A stretch of DNA of 64,000 bases from Lantana camara (GCA_037501455.1 CM074856.1:91214001-91278000), one strand, 5' to 3'; shown: positions 36,501 through 49,409, counted from the stretch's first letter. The notes: generated by a model from the letters alone, not told the origin. Numbers and translations are program-made.

Positions 36501-37165
36501 CCCTATATGTATATTATCATGGTAAAATGTTTTGGTATGTAAAAACTAACCCCGGTTTCACGAACATTGCTTCAACTACGTGTTATGCTCTATAAATATA
36601 TGTAAGTGTGTGTTTGTAACCCCTCACTCAGTCTTTGGACTGACCCTCCTCCCTCCCCATGTTTTTAGATTTGCAGGTTCACTTTGGAGTTCGAGCTAGG
36701 CGGATTGTGTCGGTCGTGAAGTCGGTTTTGTTTCGAGTCTCTGTATAAGTTTGGAGTCCTTTGCATTTCACATTCGAATTCGTTTAAGCTTATACGTTAT
36801 GATCATGTTTATATATATGAATTTGTTGTTTAACTTATGTGAATATGCGGGACAGGCTTCTAGGACTAGTATGAACCCGTTTGATTTGTGAATTATGATT
36901 TATGTTTATGTTTGATTTTCGGGATTAGGGATTTATGCTAGTTGAACCCGTTGTTTGTGTGATTGAAATTTTATGATTGGCATGTTTAAGCTTCCGCTTT
37001 CGCGCACGTTGCATACTGTTTTTCGTGGTCTATGCGTCCCGCCTAGCTTTCGTGCGTGTGTGTGTCTCCCGTTCGCCTATGCTCGGTTCATGTGTGGGCT
37101 TCCATCTCACATGTGGACTAGGTCTAGGTGCGGCGATGTGGCATCCCATCGTGCGGGGTGTTACA
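33551..37165 (+). repeat. 3' LTR of element Z (3615 bp)
   Basis: It runs TGTAACATCCC to GGGGTGTTACA. It contains a donor-like AGAG/GTGAGTT site at 34328, palindromes with ATCCAC arms at 34771-34899, the subgroup-two GC module at 36010-36078, and a CAGTC-TTTG-GACTG hairpin at 36629-36642. The matching 5' LTR is outside the window, so TSD and LTR divergence cannot be read. Confidence 0.9.
34771..34899 (+). repeat. Palindrome array of LTR Z
   Basis: ATCCAC-GACC-GTGGAT is at 34803-34818, ATCCAC-GGCC-GTGGGA at 34853-34868 and ATCCAC-GGGG-GTGGAT at 34884-34899. A decayed copy with centre GCCC is at 34771-34786. Confidence 0.88.
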
Positions 37166-37383
37166 GAAACGGATTGAAATGCTTATGATATGTATATATT
37201 ATGCTTGTGGCTTTATTCGTTATGCATTGTTGTTATTATTTGAGGGTTAGTCCCGCCTAGCTAGTTGTTTCTTTTAGTGTCACCCATTCGCTATAATCTT
37301 GGTTCATGTACGGGTTATGCATTTCCTATGTGGACTGAGCTATAGTGCGGGTGATGTTGCTCCCTTGCGTTCCGGGTGCTACA
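37166..37383 (+). repeat. 3' tail of gypsy LTR Y
   Basis: Directly after Z's LTR comes sequence with the conserved gypsy LTR end (CGCCTAGC, CATTCGCTATA, TATAGTGCGGGTGATG) closing in CGGGTGCTACA at 37383. Z therefore inserted into this LTR; the rest of Y is upstream of the window. Confidence 0.82.
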
Positions 37384-38437
37384 AGAATAGTCTTAAAAAT
37401 TAATTCAAAATTAATTAATTATGATTTAATCAATTAATTTCTAGAAAAGAATTCATGTGTGGAATAACCACACGTATGGAGCCACATACGAGCCACGTGT
37501 GCATGACAGGTGGCAGCTACGTGGGCTGCATGACACATGGCAGCCACGTGTGCTCGACACATGGCAGCTATCCCGCAATCCATGCTCTATTTCGATCAAC
37601 AATTTGTTCCTTCGTTAATCATATTAACATCCTACCATAACCCTCGTATTCTGGAATTTATGTGTTACCCTTTAGGTTCATTATTCGATTAGCAGTGATA
37701 GCAATTAATTAATTCCCTAGTTAATTAATCACTTCACAGATCACAGTACCGTAATCTAGTAATGGGTATGTGACCCCTAGCAGAATAACGAAATGAATCG
37801 AAGAACCTTTTATTCAATGACAATCAGTGAAATACGATCCTCCTACAACTCCATCTCTCAATCAAGAACTAAGCCATGGGAATATTCTCAAAGCCCAAAT
37901 TTTCTTGATCTTTAAAGTTAAGTTTGTTTCATATCTATTTTGATCTCAATCCTAGAAAATCCCATTTTCTAGATGTCTTGACCTTTTATCCACCTTGGCC
38001 AAGGGTTTAATGTTTAATGGACTACGAACAACTCAATCAGTAAGTGTAGGTCCTTTGTTGATTCTACTAATTCTACATATGCCACTTGTGTAATCCCAAC
38101 ATAGGCCGTGGTTCAGGTGTCAGTATGGAGATACCCTTTTGAGCCTATATCAAAGATTACAGAGTTAGCTCATATGAGACATTACAGAATGAGTCTAACG
38201 ATTAATGAATCACGTCATTGACCTGTGAGATATTTCCTAATCTGGAAGTCTCAGGAAACTTCCTTTCCCATTTAGGAATGTTCTCACGCGGGACATCTCA
38301 GTGATGAAGTTCTTGTAACAATCACCCTTATGTATTATGAACGCATCAACGTATGCACTTATCACTCCATGAAACTGAGTGATCCTTCAAAAGGACATAA
38401 TCACATAAGCAAGTCTCAGCAGAGTCAATGTCGACAC
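37384..38437 (-). repeat. Old copia-type LTR J, part 1
   Basis: It is collinear with 12590-13620 of the solo copia LTR but clearly diverged (shared landmarks are the AATTAATTAATT blocks, the CCACACGT cluster and CCTAATCTGGAAGT). It is interrupted on the left by Y and on the right by solo LTR I at the duplicated GACAC. Confidence 0.85.
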
Positions 38438-39251
38438 TGTAGCACCCCGTACGTGAGGCACCACATCCCCCGCACTATGGCTCAACACGAGTAACGAAAT
38501 GGTAAATCCGCACCCGTATCAAACCCTAGCGAACGGGAGACAAACAGAAAAACCTTCCTAAGCTGGGCGGAACTTAGACCCTACAAATATAACTAACCAA
38601 CAAGACATAATGCAACGGAGAACTAAATCCAAACACATGCATTGGCCACGGGCCTACAGAAATTAAACACACGAACTACAGGCAAACTTGGGCTCCTCAG
38701 GCCTCTATTAGTTCATAACAAAGCCCGACAAGGCAATTCAGTAACAAATACATAAAGCTTCAAATTCATAATATTATGGGATTGAATCATGCATAAATTA
38801 GATACATATGCGAGTGCAGAGACTCTCCTAACTGAACTTGACCGACTCAAAGACTCCACACAACTCCGCCTAGCTCGAAACTCCAAAGCCAAACCTGCGC
38901 ACTAAAAGGTTGGGGAGGGAGAGGATCAGTCTCTAGAAGACTGAGTGAGCAGGAGCAAAATACGTATATATAAAACATGCACATGCAAGTCATAAATCCC
39001 GAGCAAGGTTTTATTTGAAATTAGTTCATAAAAAGGGCAAGGAAATGACTAAGCGATGCTCGAACTTTATGACTAATCATATTAAACTTATTAAGTTCAT
39101 AAATCATACATAAACATTAAGGCTCGGCGAGTGAGCATGCACAATCTCCAACCAAACTCCGACCGTGTACAACAAATATCATTATTATATTAACTAGGTG
39201 ATCATGCAATATATCATCATACACACAGATCATATATCATATCATAAAACA

Positions 39252-42200
39252 TGTAACACCCCAAGCGGTGGGGCATCACACCCCCGCACTATGACCCGAC
39301 ACGTGTACGAAATGGAGAGTCCGTACACGTACCAAGTCACAGCGAATGGGTGACAGACGAAAAACGCACCCACTGGCTAGGCGGTATCTAACCCTGTACA
39401 AGTGAAAGAATGCAAAACATGATAGCGGAAGCAATGCAAAATGGCAACTTTCAAAAACTTTCAAACGTTAAACATATTGAGAAGCACATAAATCAAAATC
39501 ATCTACACGGGTTCAACTAATCGATCCAACCTGTCCTATCCTGTCCCGAACAATTACACAGCAAGACGGGTTCAACTAACCCGAGCACCTGTCCTAACCT
39601 GTCCCGAAATCCAAACATTCAAATCATAGATTCCCAACCTGCACAGAACATATCTTATACAGAATTTACGAATCGTAAATCAGAATAAAATACTTAACAA
39701 ACTTAAACGAACGGACACAGACTCGACAGACACGACACACCGCCGCCTAGCACGAACTCCAACGACCTGAACCTACAACTAAAAACATAAACGGGGAGGG
39801 GTCAGTCCAAAGACTGAGCGAGGGGTTAACACACGCACGCTATACATATATATATACAGAGCACAGCACGTACAAAGTTAAACTGTTCGTGAACCCGGGG
39901 TTAGTTTTTGCATGCCAAAATATTTTCCCGTGATAATATACATATAGGGAGACTTATCAAACAGACCAAACAAATCTTAAATCAAAAGTTTCTTAAGGCA
40001 CAACTCAGATTTATGCAGACTTAACACACATATCGGAGCATATCTTATTAACTTAAAAGTATATCAATTTTTATCTTAATTTAAGAATCTACCCCCAGTT
40101 TCACGAACTTATGACAGACCAATAGACAGACCAAACTTACTCATACCAAAACAAAAGCTCATAAAACAATCCCACCTGCACACCATCGGGGAAGAGAGGT
40201 GCCCCTCTCAACCCACCACAGAACGAAACATATGAACCGGAGGATCCCGCCCGGTTCCTTCGACGGCCAGCCTAAATGCGCTCCATCGACATAGGAGAAC
40301 TAAGTCTCCCGTTGGTGGAGAAGTGCACAGGGGTCGTAACCGGCGACCCCAATGGTCGTCCCGGGTCTCCCTTACCCACAATCTCCGGGGCCCACCACAC
40401 AGATAAACAGATATACCGAAAACTTAACTTGTCACACACAGACAGACGGACATATCTCATGCATATCGTGCTTATCATATCACATGTCAATATCACGCAG
40501 ACTGACTTCGAAATCATAACAGAACTGAGACAAAGCATACATAGGCTTATACCTAGCGATTCGTACTTTTCAACTCAAATCATATGACAAAACCAGCAAA
40601 ATACGTACTTCGCACATATCTACATATACATAAGGCTTATAAACCGCATGCATTCGAAAACGGGCACGTTGCAATAGGGTATAACTAATATCCTAACCTC
40701 ACCTGGTACCAAACACAGCCGAACACAAAGCAGAAGGTCCACCCCGGAACCTGCACGACTCACTTGTCACCACCCCGGGTGCTCCTGAACCAACTGAACA
40801 CACAAACACAACACAGGGCTCAGACTCAAACTCAGACAACCACACAGAGACGCACGGCAAAGCTCAAGCACTTACGAAATGTAATCATATAAGCAGGGTT
40901 CAATTCATATTAATTATATACAAAATAAAACTTTAAGGCATGTTCATGTGCACCATTAATGCAAATAAGAGAACTGAAAGGCAAGGCAAATCATATCATT
41001 TCATTGGTCACACGAACAGTTCATTTATTACATAACAAATTCAATTAACAAGGTTAATCAATTCGTATCATGCTAATTTACACATTTAAGAAAATTACAC
41101 AAACCTCCCCTCTAAGACTAAACAATTAACAAATTTGGTATGTCGGGACTCACATTGCAAATCAAAACATTTACACGTATCACATTTCATACAAAATTCA
41201 CATAATAGCACGTTACGAATCCCTTTAAGCTTACGAACTCATATATCAAATTCTAATTATGTTATTCAATATTACCAAGTTCATACAATTTATATGTTTA
41301 GTGAAATTACACATACACCCCCTTCAAGATAGGCAAATAGCTCAAATTCGATACATCGGAATTCAAATGGCATATCAAAGCATCAATATAATACATAATT
41401 CATCTAATACATGATTTCGTACTCATTGAAATACAATTCGATCGACAAATCAAGCAATAAGCAATTAAAACAATTAATTTCAAATATTCAAGTTATAAAA
41501 AATAAATCACAACAAATCAACCGGACATCCGATTGACGAACGGAAAGTGGCGTTGGACTCACCACGACGAGAGGAACTTGCTGCCTGAAGGGCGTCGGAA
41601 CGCCGCCTCCGGGACCAGCCGAACCGTCACGTGTAGCCACCGGACCACCACCTCCGGTGGTCGGAAAATTCCCCGGAAGGACAGGAACGTGTGTCTCGGC
41701 CTGCTCGACAAAAGCCCTCAATCAATTTCAGATAATACCAAACACGCCGGACTTCGTTGACGAAAAACCGAATTAAAATCCTAGTACGAAAACTGAAATT
41801 AAATACAAACCACTAAACGAAAATAAAATCCGGACATACCGTTGGAAAGCCCATAACGAGCCCTACGAAAGCCCCATAGCCAAACCCCGGAAAAATCATC
41901 GGAAAACCGGACCACCGGTCCAGCCCCGGTTCGCCGCCGCCGGCCGACTCTTGGGCCGCCACCACCACAAATAGCTCGGACTTGACGTGAGGAACAACTT
42001 CTCAGAAGGAACCGTTGCCAAAAGATCGCCAGAAAAGCTCCAAACCGCCGCCGAAAGCCGCGCGCCACCACTGCCACGCCGGAACCACCACTTTCGCCGT
42101 GAATTGCTTCAATCTGATGCCGGAAACGGAATCAGGGCCTCGAAAAACCTTGGAAACCGTCGAAGTTCGCCAAAAAAAGTCGCCAGAGGTGGCGGAATCG

Positions 42201-42966
42201 CGCCACTACAGTAGTGCCGCCGCCCGCTGTCCGCTTTGGGCGGCGCGTGCGGCCTCCTCGCCGCCCCGATGGCGGCGCCGCTCCGATGGCGGCGGCGCTT
42301 CTCCAGAAAAACATGCCGGGAAGTCCTCTTCATGGGTCAGGGCCGCGTGTCGGAAAATCGCCCCCGGAAGCCGCCGCGAATGGGCGGCGAAGTGGCGGCT
42401 CTAAGCCACGCCGCCTGCTGCTCACCGTAGCGCCACCACCGCTGATTTTTAACCTCCGATTCTTGTATCATCGTGACGGGCTCGTCGAGCTGATAAATTT
42501 CCACTACTCACACTTTGAATTCCGTCGAGAAACGAGCGAGAACGGACATGTGTGTGAAAACACACCTCCACTGCGTGAACAGTAACTGTGGAACGATGGA
42601 ACGCTGGAGGAGGAGAGAGGCTGAGTCTGATCATTTGGCACGAATTACGAGGATTCGGGGTATATATCTCGGGTCCTCGTGCGTAAAAACGGTCGGAAGA
42701 ACGGGCTAACGAAGTCATAATTGGGCAAACTCAGAGTCTACGGACTCGTTTCGCTGTCCCGAACGCATTGAAGGGGTCAAAAAGGTCAAAAACTCGAACG
42801 AACGAGAAATGACCAAAAGACCCCTAAAAAGAGAAAATTATAAAGGGGCCCCTAAACTCTAAAAGAGTTCAAAATAGGGCCACGAAAAATATAAAATCAC
42901 ATAATTAAACACATTCAAAGGTTGGAACGTGGCGTACCTTATAAATCGGACGAGCGGGATGTTACA
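39252..42966 (-). mobile_element. Solo gypsy LTR H (3715 bp) nested in LTR I
   Basis: Exact TSD AAACA (39247-39251 and 42967-42971). On the minus strand it runs TGTAACATCCC to GGGGTGTTACA. It contains the subgroup-two GC module (40319-40395), a CAGTC-CAAA-GACTG hairpin near 39804, and a GC-rich stretch at 41520-42450. A minus-strand GTGAGT donor-like site lies at 41557-41562. Confidence 0.95.
41520..42450. other. GC-rich, CpG-dense segment in LTR H
   Basis: About 0.9 kb is rich in CCGCC/GGCGG, in an LTR otherwise rich in A and T. Open frames of 60-129 codons occur on both strands and overlap, which composition alone explains. A stem CCACCGGA/TCCGGTGG lies at 41637-41660. It occupies roughly the place where other LTRs carry palindrome arrays. 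No domain was recognised. Confidence 0.6.
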
Positions 42967-44529
42967 AAACATATTCGTTTGGGCAATCCGTGTCCCGGAC
43001 TTCCCGCACGGTGCATATCAATCATAAACATAATCATAATCATAAAATAAATTCCAACCTTCTTCCTCCGTGGTGGACGGGTTTGCAAGGCCCGACCACC
43101 TAAACATATCATTGTGGCTATGAGGTTCATGAGTCCCCAAAGCCCGGTTAGCGTTTCCTCATCAAAACTCCTTGACGAGGTCCGTTTCGCCGTAACATAG
43201 TGGAACTAGCACATGGGATCACCGTCGGCCCGTGCCTCCCCGGATAGCCACATGTACTAAATTACTGGGCCCGTGAACATAACATACATGCATAATCTCG
43301 CCAAAACATATCAATTCATAAGAAACATAACATATTTCATAATTCATTTGAAAAGGGTTTACTCGATCAATATTTATTCGATAACTTTACTTTAAAAGTA
43401 ACATATATATATATATACATAAGGTTTTTGGCCAAAGCTTGTCACATAAGGTTGTAGGGTTTAATATGTAACTAGAACGAAAACACCCTCACCTGAAACA
43501 AGTCGATACAAGGATACAATTTACCGAGTGCCTAGTTGATCAAGATTTCTCCACCCTGGAGATAAACTTGTTGATTGGATGAAAGTTGGAAGAGACTTGA
43601 GCTTGAATCTCCAAGGTTGAGCATGGTTACGGGACTGGAATTGGAGCAGAGACTTGGGACTGATATTTCTCTTGTTTGTGAGGATTATTTCGGTTTAGGG
43701 GGATACGGGTCAGATATTGGACTTAACTAGGGTTCCATAGCCTACAACCATGGTTAATTTGGTTAAGGCTTGAATGAGTTATGGCATTTTTAGTAAAGGG
43801 TGGCAGATTTGCATCCGTTTCGATTTTCGGTTGAATTTCGGAGGTTCAAATGGTCTTAGAAAAATATGAGGCTAAGTTCATTAAACTCAAATTTTCGTTA
43901 CGAGTTCAGCGAAGTTGACGGAACTCGAATCCGAGTTCCCGAGCTCAAGATATCACGTACGGAACCAAGGGTGCGCTAATTGCTCGTTAGCCCCCGATTT
44001 GGTTCCACGATACAAATTAAATTCGTTAACGCGTCAAACGAGTTCGAAAACATAAACCGAGCATATAGGCATGTTCATAACACATATATTTACGACATAC
44101 TAAATTTCCACGACATTTCGATATCATTTCATATAAGAACGAAGCACAATTAAACAATCACGCACATATTCATGCAATTCATGCATACTAAAATTAAACT
44201 AAATAAATTAAATTCCATTATAAATATAATCAAGGTCAACGGAATTATAAAAAAAATTAAGTAATTAATATGTTTAAAGCATGATTAATTAGCATAACAC
44301 TTAATTAACATTAATCACTAAATTAATCATTTAAAATAATTACTAAATAACGAAATTTATAAAAAAAAAATATAAATTGAAATAAAATAAAATAAAATAC
44401 TAACAATTTATAGTAAAATTAAATATTTAAAACACTTATAACCAATTAATCACATAATTAAATGATTTAATTGCGTAATTTATAAACAAATACGACACAT
44501 TAGTTAAAAAGAAAAACCGGGGCGTTATA

Positions 44530-44724
44530 GACACTCCCACTGTCTGTCGGACTCATTCACTTGGAAAAATTTCTAATCCTCACCTATGGAGTTAAAAATT
44601 TGTTTCATGTGTCGTTCCCATAACGACAAAGTTCTTAACGGCCTCATCGGATTAAGGGAGTTGAGTACATGCAAAATACGGTCAAACCCGAATAGACATA
44701 AATAAGCACATAAAGAAGTGATTG
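44530..44724 (-). repeat. Old copia-type LTR J, part 2
   Basis: It resumes the alignment with the solo copia LTR (13601-13795) after LTR I, starting with CACTCCCACTGTCTGT, and is cut at 44725 by element C. J therefore took three separate insertions: Y, I and C. Confidence 0.85.
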
Positions 44725-46591
44725 TGTAGCACCCCGAGACGGGAGCACCACATCCCCCGCACTGTAAGTTCGGTCCACATATGAAATGGAATGATCCATA
44801 CATGAACTAAACTTACAGCGAACGGAAGACAATGAAAAGACAGTCCTAGCTAGGCGGAATCTAACCCTGAAACAATCAACAATGATAAATGTGCGGAAGT
44901 AAGGTAATTATCTATTCAATATCAATAAAATGAATGCCAGTTCAAAAAGAGTAAATACGGGTTCTACTAATTCAATGAACCTGTCCTAACCTGTCCCGAA
45001 TCAATTCAATACAATAACATAAAACGGGTTCAACTAAAGCCCTAGAAACCTGTCCCGAGTGCAATTTAATTCAGTAAGTAGCATACTAATCTAATAGCAA
45101 ATTCAGTACAGTAATTAAAGTACAATATGCAGAAGTGTAAGTGGAGAGACTGGAACACGACTCGAAAGGAAAGACAAGACACAACTCTGACTACCGCCTA
45201 GCATAACACCTGCAAAACTGAAAAGTGAGGTGTCAGTCTCCACAAGACTCAGCGTGGGGCAATATATATATAAGCGCAAATAACATGCAAGTTGTAATCT
45301 CGGGTAAGGTTTTATAACAAAAACAAAATAGGTTCAATAATACTTTGAACTCGCCCGAGATTACAACTATCAGATTAGACACTTCAATCAATTTCAATCA
45401 ATCAATCAGTGGCCCGGCGAGTGAGGGCAATTCTCCAACCTTACTCCGACAGTGTACAATAATTTAATTATTCAATAATTAGGTCATCAAGCAATCAATT
45501 ACAGTGCACAATTAGCAGTTTCAATAGCTCCTTCACGCCATCCAATCAATCTGGATTGCAAGGCCCCCGTCGATATTGCCCGCTTTGGGTGGGAACCAGA
45601 CCCCGAAGGGAACCACCCTCACGGTTTTGTTTCTCGCTGGTGGGAACCAGACCCCGAAGGGAACCACCAGGAGAAGGCCTCACTACCCAGTCTCATTGAG
45701 CATAGGATTCATGAGTCCCTATGCCCGGAGCTCCTTCCTTCCCTAATCTCCTAGGGAATTCAGGGGCATCCCAATTTGGTGAGAATAGCGCTCGAGTTAC
45801 CCGTCAGCCCTTGCTTTCCCGGTTGGCTCAAGCCACTACCCTCGGGCCTACAGTGCACGGTACAATATACTCGCCAACACAATCAATACAGTACAATTCA
45901 ATAGATCAGTGGAAAATCAATAGAGTTTAGAAAACTATAGATATATAGATACCTTTTAGCTGAAAGTTCACATAAGGGTTGTAATGGTTCTATGTATCTA
46001 GAAATTAAACCTCATCTGACCAGAGATAGAACAAGACAACATGCAAGAAGGTATTCACTCGATCGAAGATCTCCGCCCTGGAGAAGAACTAGACAAGAAA
46101 GGAAACAATGTGTACTCGTGAGAGGAGACTCAATAATGATACCAATTACGACGCACGGCATTGATATGAAATGGCACGAAAGTCATGGGGCGATACATAA
46201 GATAACTAGCTAAGTCATGATCATGCTCTAATATGCAATTAAGGGCAATTAAATCAATTAGCACTTACATTCGATAAATGAATTCAATTGCATGAAATTA
46301 TGCAAGTAAAACGATGTAATAATACTTAGACATGCAAAGGAAATCACGAAACAACAATACACGAACAAAACACATAAAAGCACTGGAACAGTGCTGGGAA
46401 CGGCCTCGCTAGCTCTGGGAACGGCCGTGCTCAGCGGTCCTGCCCATGGGAACGGCCATTCCGGTTCCACGCTTGAGCTGGGAACGGCCGTTCCCAGCTC
46501 CCCGAATTCCTCCCCGCGGCTCTGTAAAGAAAAGGCTGGTAAGACTCCTGGGAATGGCCGTTCCCAACTCCAGTACAACACGGGAACAGCC
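44725..46591 (-). repeat. 3' LTR of C, distal part
   Basis: The plus strand starts TGTAGCACCCC. A 30-bp repeat (GGTGGGAACCAGACC through GGGAACCACC) occurs at 45588-45617 and 45639-45668. The palindrome array spans 46396-46591 and includes a 26-bp perfect palindrome at 46475-46500. The LTR is broken by element B inside the last palindrome. Confidence 0.92.
46396..46591. repeat. Palindrome array of LTR C
   Basis: Copies with GGGAAC arms occur at about 46396, 46417, 46448, 46475-46500 (26-bp perfect, GAGCTGGGAAC arms), 46550-46565, and a final one split by B (46583-46591 with 56906-56916). Confidence 0.85.
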
Positions 46592-49163
46592 TGTAACGCC
46601 CCAGCTTTCGGCAATTCAGGTATGATCGACACGTGTGCGTTTGAGAGTTAGATTTTAATTATTAATTGTTCATTTCTTTAATTTTCCATAGCATGACATA
46701 ATTTTATAAAATCATATTCTTGACATTTTATTGAAAATTCACATCATATTATATTTTTCGGATATCTTGAACGTGAATGCAATGTGAATTATTTTCCCGA
46801 ATGTGATTTATTTCTTTGATGGCCTTAATTGCTCATTTACATGAATATGGGATCTAATTGCATTGGACCACATTGATCATTTAATTTTGTAAATGGACTT
46901 GATTGCATGACTTAATAAATGGAAGGATTTAATTGCAAATTGGCCATCTCTTCTCCTCTCTTGAGCAGCATATCACGTACCATTGCATTCCCTTTCATAC
47001 CAAACATTTCATCTTTGCTCCATTTCTCTCCCTCTTCAAACGAGACCAACCCTAGCAAATAAGAGGGAGATTTCTTCATCCAAACATCATAATTGTGGGT
47101 TTTGGGGACATTGGAGCATCATCATCATCACTTCTTCATCTTAGCTTCCATCTCTTTCATTTGAGGTAATTATGGAGATTGAATGATTTTATTGAAAATA
47201 TGTGAGATATAGGGCTTTGTATTGGCTTGAGTAAATTGTGTATTGGTTGTTGGAAATATGTTTGTGATCATTAAGCTTGAGTTTGATGCATATACCTTAA
47301 GTTTTATGAACTTGGAGCATGATGGAGTGTGTGGGTTTCAAATGATTGATTATTGATGGTCTAACTTGGAATTAGGTGTTTTTATGACTTGTTGTTGATC
47401 TATTTGTATGCTAGCATATTTATTGTATCAAATTTATGCATTTAATCTTGGCTTGAAGCCATTCTTGTTGATTGTTGTTGTGTTTTGTTGCTGCTCTGTT
47501 CTGTCTTCATTTTTACAGCAGCTCTCGTATTTTGGTAACGGCCCTTCCCAACCCCAGTTTAAAACTGGAACGGCCCTTCCCATGATGCTGAGACAGTAGG
47601 CCAGCGAGACTGGGAACGGCCGTTCCCATTTTGGCCTTTGAGCCGGAAGGGCCGTTCCCAGCTAAAACGCTTTCCCTTTTAAGAAAACGCTGGCGCGTTT
47701 TCTGTAGGCCATGGGAACGGCCCTTCCCATTTTCAAAGGGAAGCCGGAACAGCCGTTCCCATAGTCCAGAAAGTGCCCAAAATTCACTGCATAAAATTGC
47801 ATTTTTAGCACCTCGATCCGACGGCTTCTTTGACCCCTAATTGCTATTATATGACTGATTACATGTTGAAACGCAATATTTTCATGGTACATTGTATTTT
47901 TCCCGTCGTCTCGTTGCATTTCCGCCGTTCGTCATATTTGGTACATTTTGAGTCGTGTTTCACGGACAATTGTCTTTCTTGCACAGACCAGCTTCCTGGT
48001 GACGAGGAGCAGGCCCCGTGAGCTGTTTCCTTGGATATTTTTGGGTCGTTCAGGTGAGGTTTAATTTTAGGTACATAGGACCCGTACAACCCTATGTGAA
48101 GTTTTAAGCCAAAACCTACCTATATACTTATAGTTTTCAAATGAGATTGGTTTTCAAATGTTTTACTGAACTATTGAAGGAATTGACTGATTGATTGATT
48201 GATTTGGCGAGTATTGTATTGCACTGTGGGCCCGAGGGTAGTGACTCGAGCCAACCGGGAAAGCATGGGCTGACGGGTAACTCGAGAGCTATCCTCACCA
48301 AACTGGGATGAACCCTGAACCCTCTACGAGGTTAGGGGAGGAAGGAGTTCCGGGCTTAGGGATTCATGTACCCTCTGCCCAGATTGATTGGATAGTGGGG
48401 CCTTGCAATCCCACCATCACCCGGAGGAAGAAGGCGTTATTGAAACTGCTAATTGTGCACAGTAATGAATTGCTTGATCACCTAATCACCTAATAATTGA
48501 TTGATTGATTGATTGTACATAGTCGGTGTAAGGTTGGAGAATTGCCCCACTCGCCGGGCCACAATTGATTGTATTGAATTGATTAAATTGCAAATGAATT
48601 AGTTGTAACCTCGGGCGATAGAATCTTTTATTTTACTAAATTGTATTGTTTCCCAAAAATTATTACCCGAGATTATGACTTGCATGTATGTGCGCTTATA
48701 ATTATTTATACCCCTCGCTCAGTCTGTTTTGGACTGACACCTCAACTTTTCAGTGTTTTGCAGGGCGTGCTAGGCGGGAATTTAGAGTCTAGTGGTCTTT
48801 AAATTTGGGTCTAGCACACTTCATTCCCACATTTTGTTATGTATAGCTTGGGATATTTTGTATCACGCCTTGTTATCTATTTTGTTGTAGAGATGATATT
48901 GTATTGATAGTCTGAATGTTGGTACCTATAAGTAAATAAATAAATATGGTACCTATACGTATCGAATGAATGTTATTGCTTCCGCTTTTTAATACTCTGA
49001 CTTGATTGTTGGTTGGTTTTAAATTGAGGGTACCCGCCTAGCCTTGAGTCATTTTATTGTCTCCCGTTCGCTATAGCTTTGATTCATATATGGATTGCCC
49101 ATTTCATATGTGGATTGGGACTATAGTGCGGGGGATGTGGTGTCTGGCGTTCCGGGTGCTACA
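46592..49163 (+). repeat. 5' LTR of gypsy B (2572 bp)
   Basis: It runs TGTAACGCCCC to GGGTGCTACA. Contents in order: donor-like GAG/GTAATT at 47166, six palindromes at 47534-47760 with the same spacer order as in LTR A, GATT repeats near 48495, a CAGTC/GACTG hairpin at 48720-48736, and the conserved end block GTGCGGGGGATGTGG. Confidence 0.96.
47534..47760 (+). repeat. Palindrome array of 5' LTR B
   Basis: Six copies of the GGGAACGGCCGTTCCC / GGGAACGGCCCTTCCC type occur with spacers matching those of LTR A. The 3' LTR array is at 54958-55184. Single-base differences between the two fall inside the palindromes as well as outside. Confidence 0.9.
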
Positions 49164-49171
49164 TCCTACGG

Positions 49172-49183
49172 TGGTATCAGAGC
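49172..49183 (+). other. Primer binding site of gypsy B
   Basis: TGGTATCAGAGC lies 8 bases after the LTR end, followed by CCGGTTGCAAAACCGAG. Confidence 0.95.
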
Positions 49184-49409
49184 CCGGTTGCAAAACCGAG
49201 TCTCTAGTGTTGTGTCTTATGAGTCTAGGTCGCACGGCATAGGAACTAATTGTCAATCTGAGAGTCTTGCATTGTTATTTGATACTTGAACCTACTTGAC
49301 TTACTTGAATTTGGGGTGACTTGTTGAGTTTTGAATTCATGTGTAATTTGTGAGTTATTTGCACGCATTGCCACTTACTAACCGAACATGCCAGTGACTT
49401 GATTTCAGG
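49184..49409 (+). other. Leader of gypsy B
   Basis: A non-coding stretch ending in CTTGATTTCAG/G directly before the gag ATG, as in A. It is a splice-acceptor-like end. Confidence 0.5.

Larger units (their letters stand above)
38438..44529 (-). mobile_element. Solo gypsy LTR I, split by solo LTR H
   Basis: Exact TSD GACAC (38433-38437 and 44530-44534). Plus-strand ends are TGTAGCACCCC and GGGGCGTTATA, the last CA having changed to TA. Without H it is about 2.37 kb. A CAGTCT-CTAGA-AGACTG hairpin lies near 38930. There is no coding region, and no array of short palindromes was seen in this LTR. Confidence 0.93.

Noticed and set aside
42015..42585. Open frames of 123-129 codons in the GC-rich part of LTR H
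   Set aside because: Several overlap in different frames and strands with low-complexity Arg/Pro/Ala content. There is no start context or domain, so composition is the simplest explanation.
38438..44529. A full gypsy element with paired LTRs (I or H)
   Set aside because: Target duplications fit single LTRs one inside the other. No primer site, polypurine tract or coding motif lies between any pair of ends.
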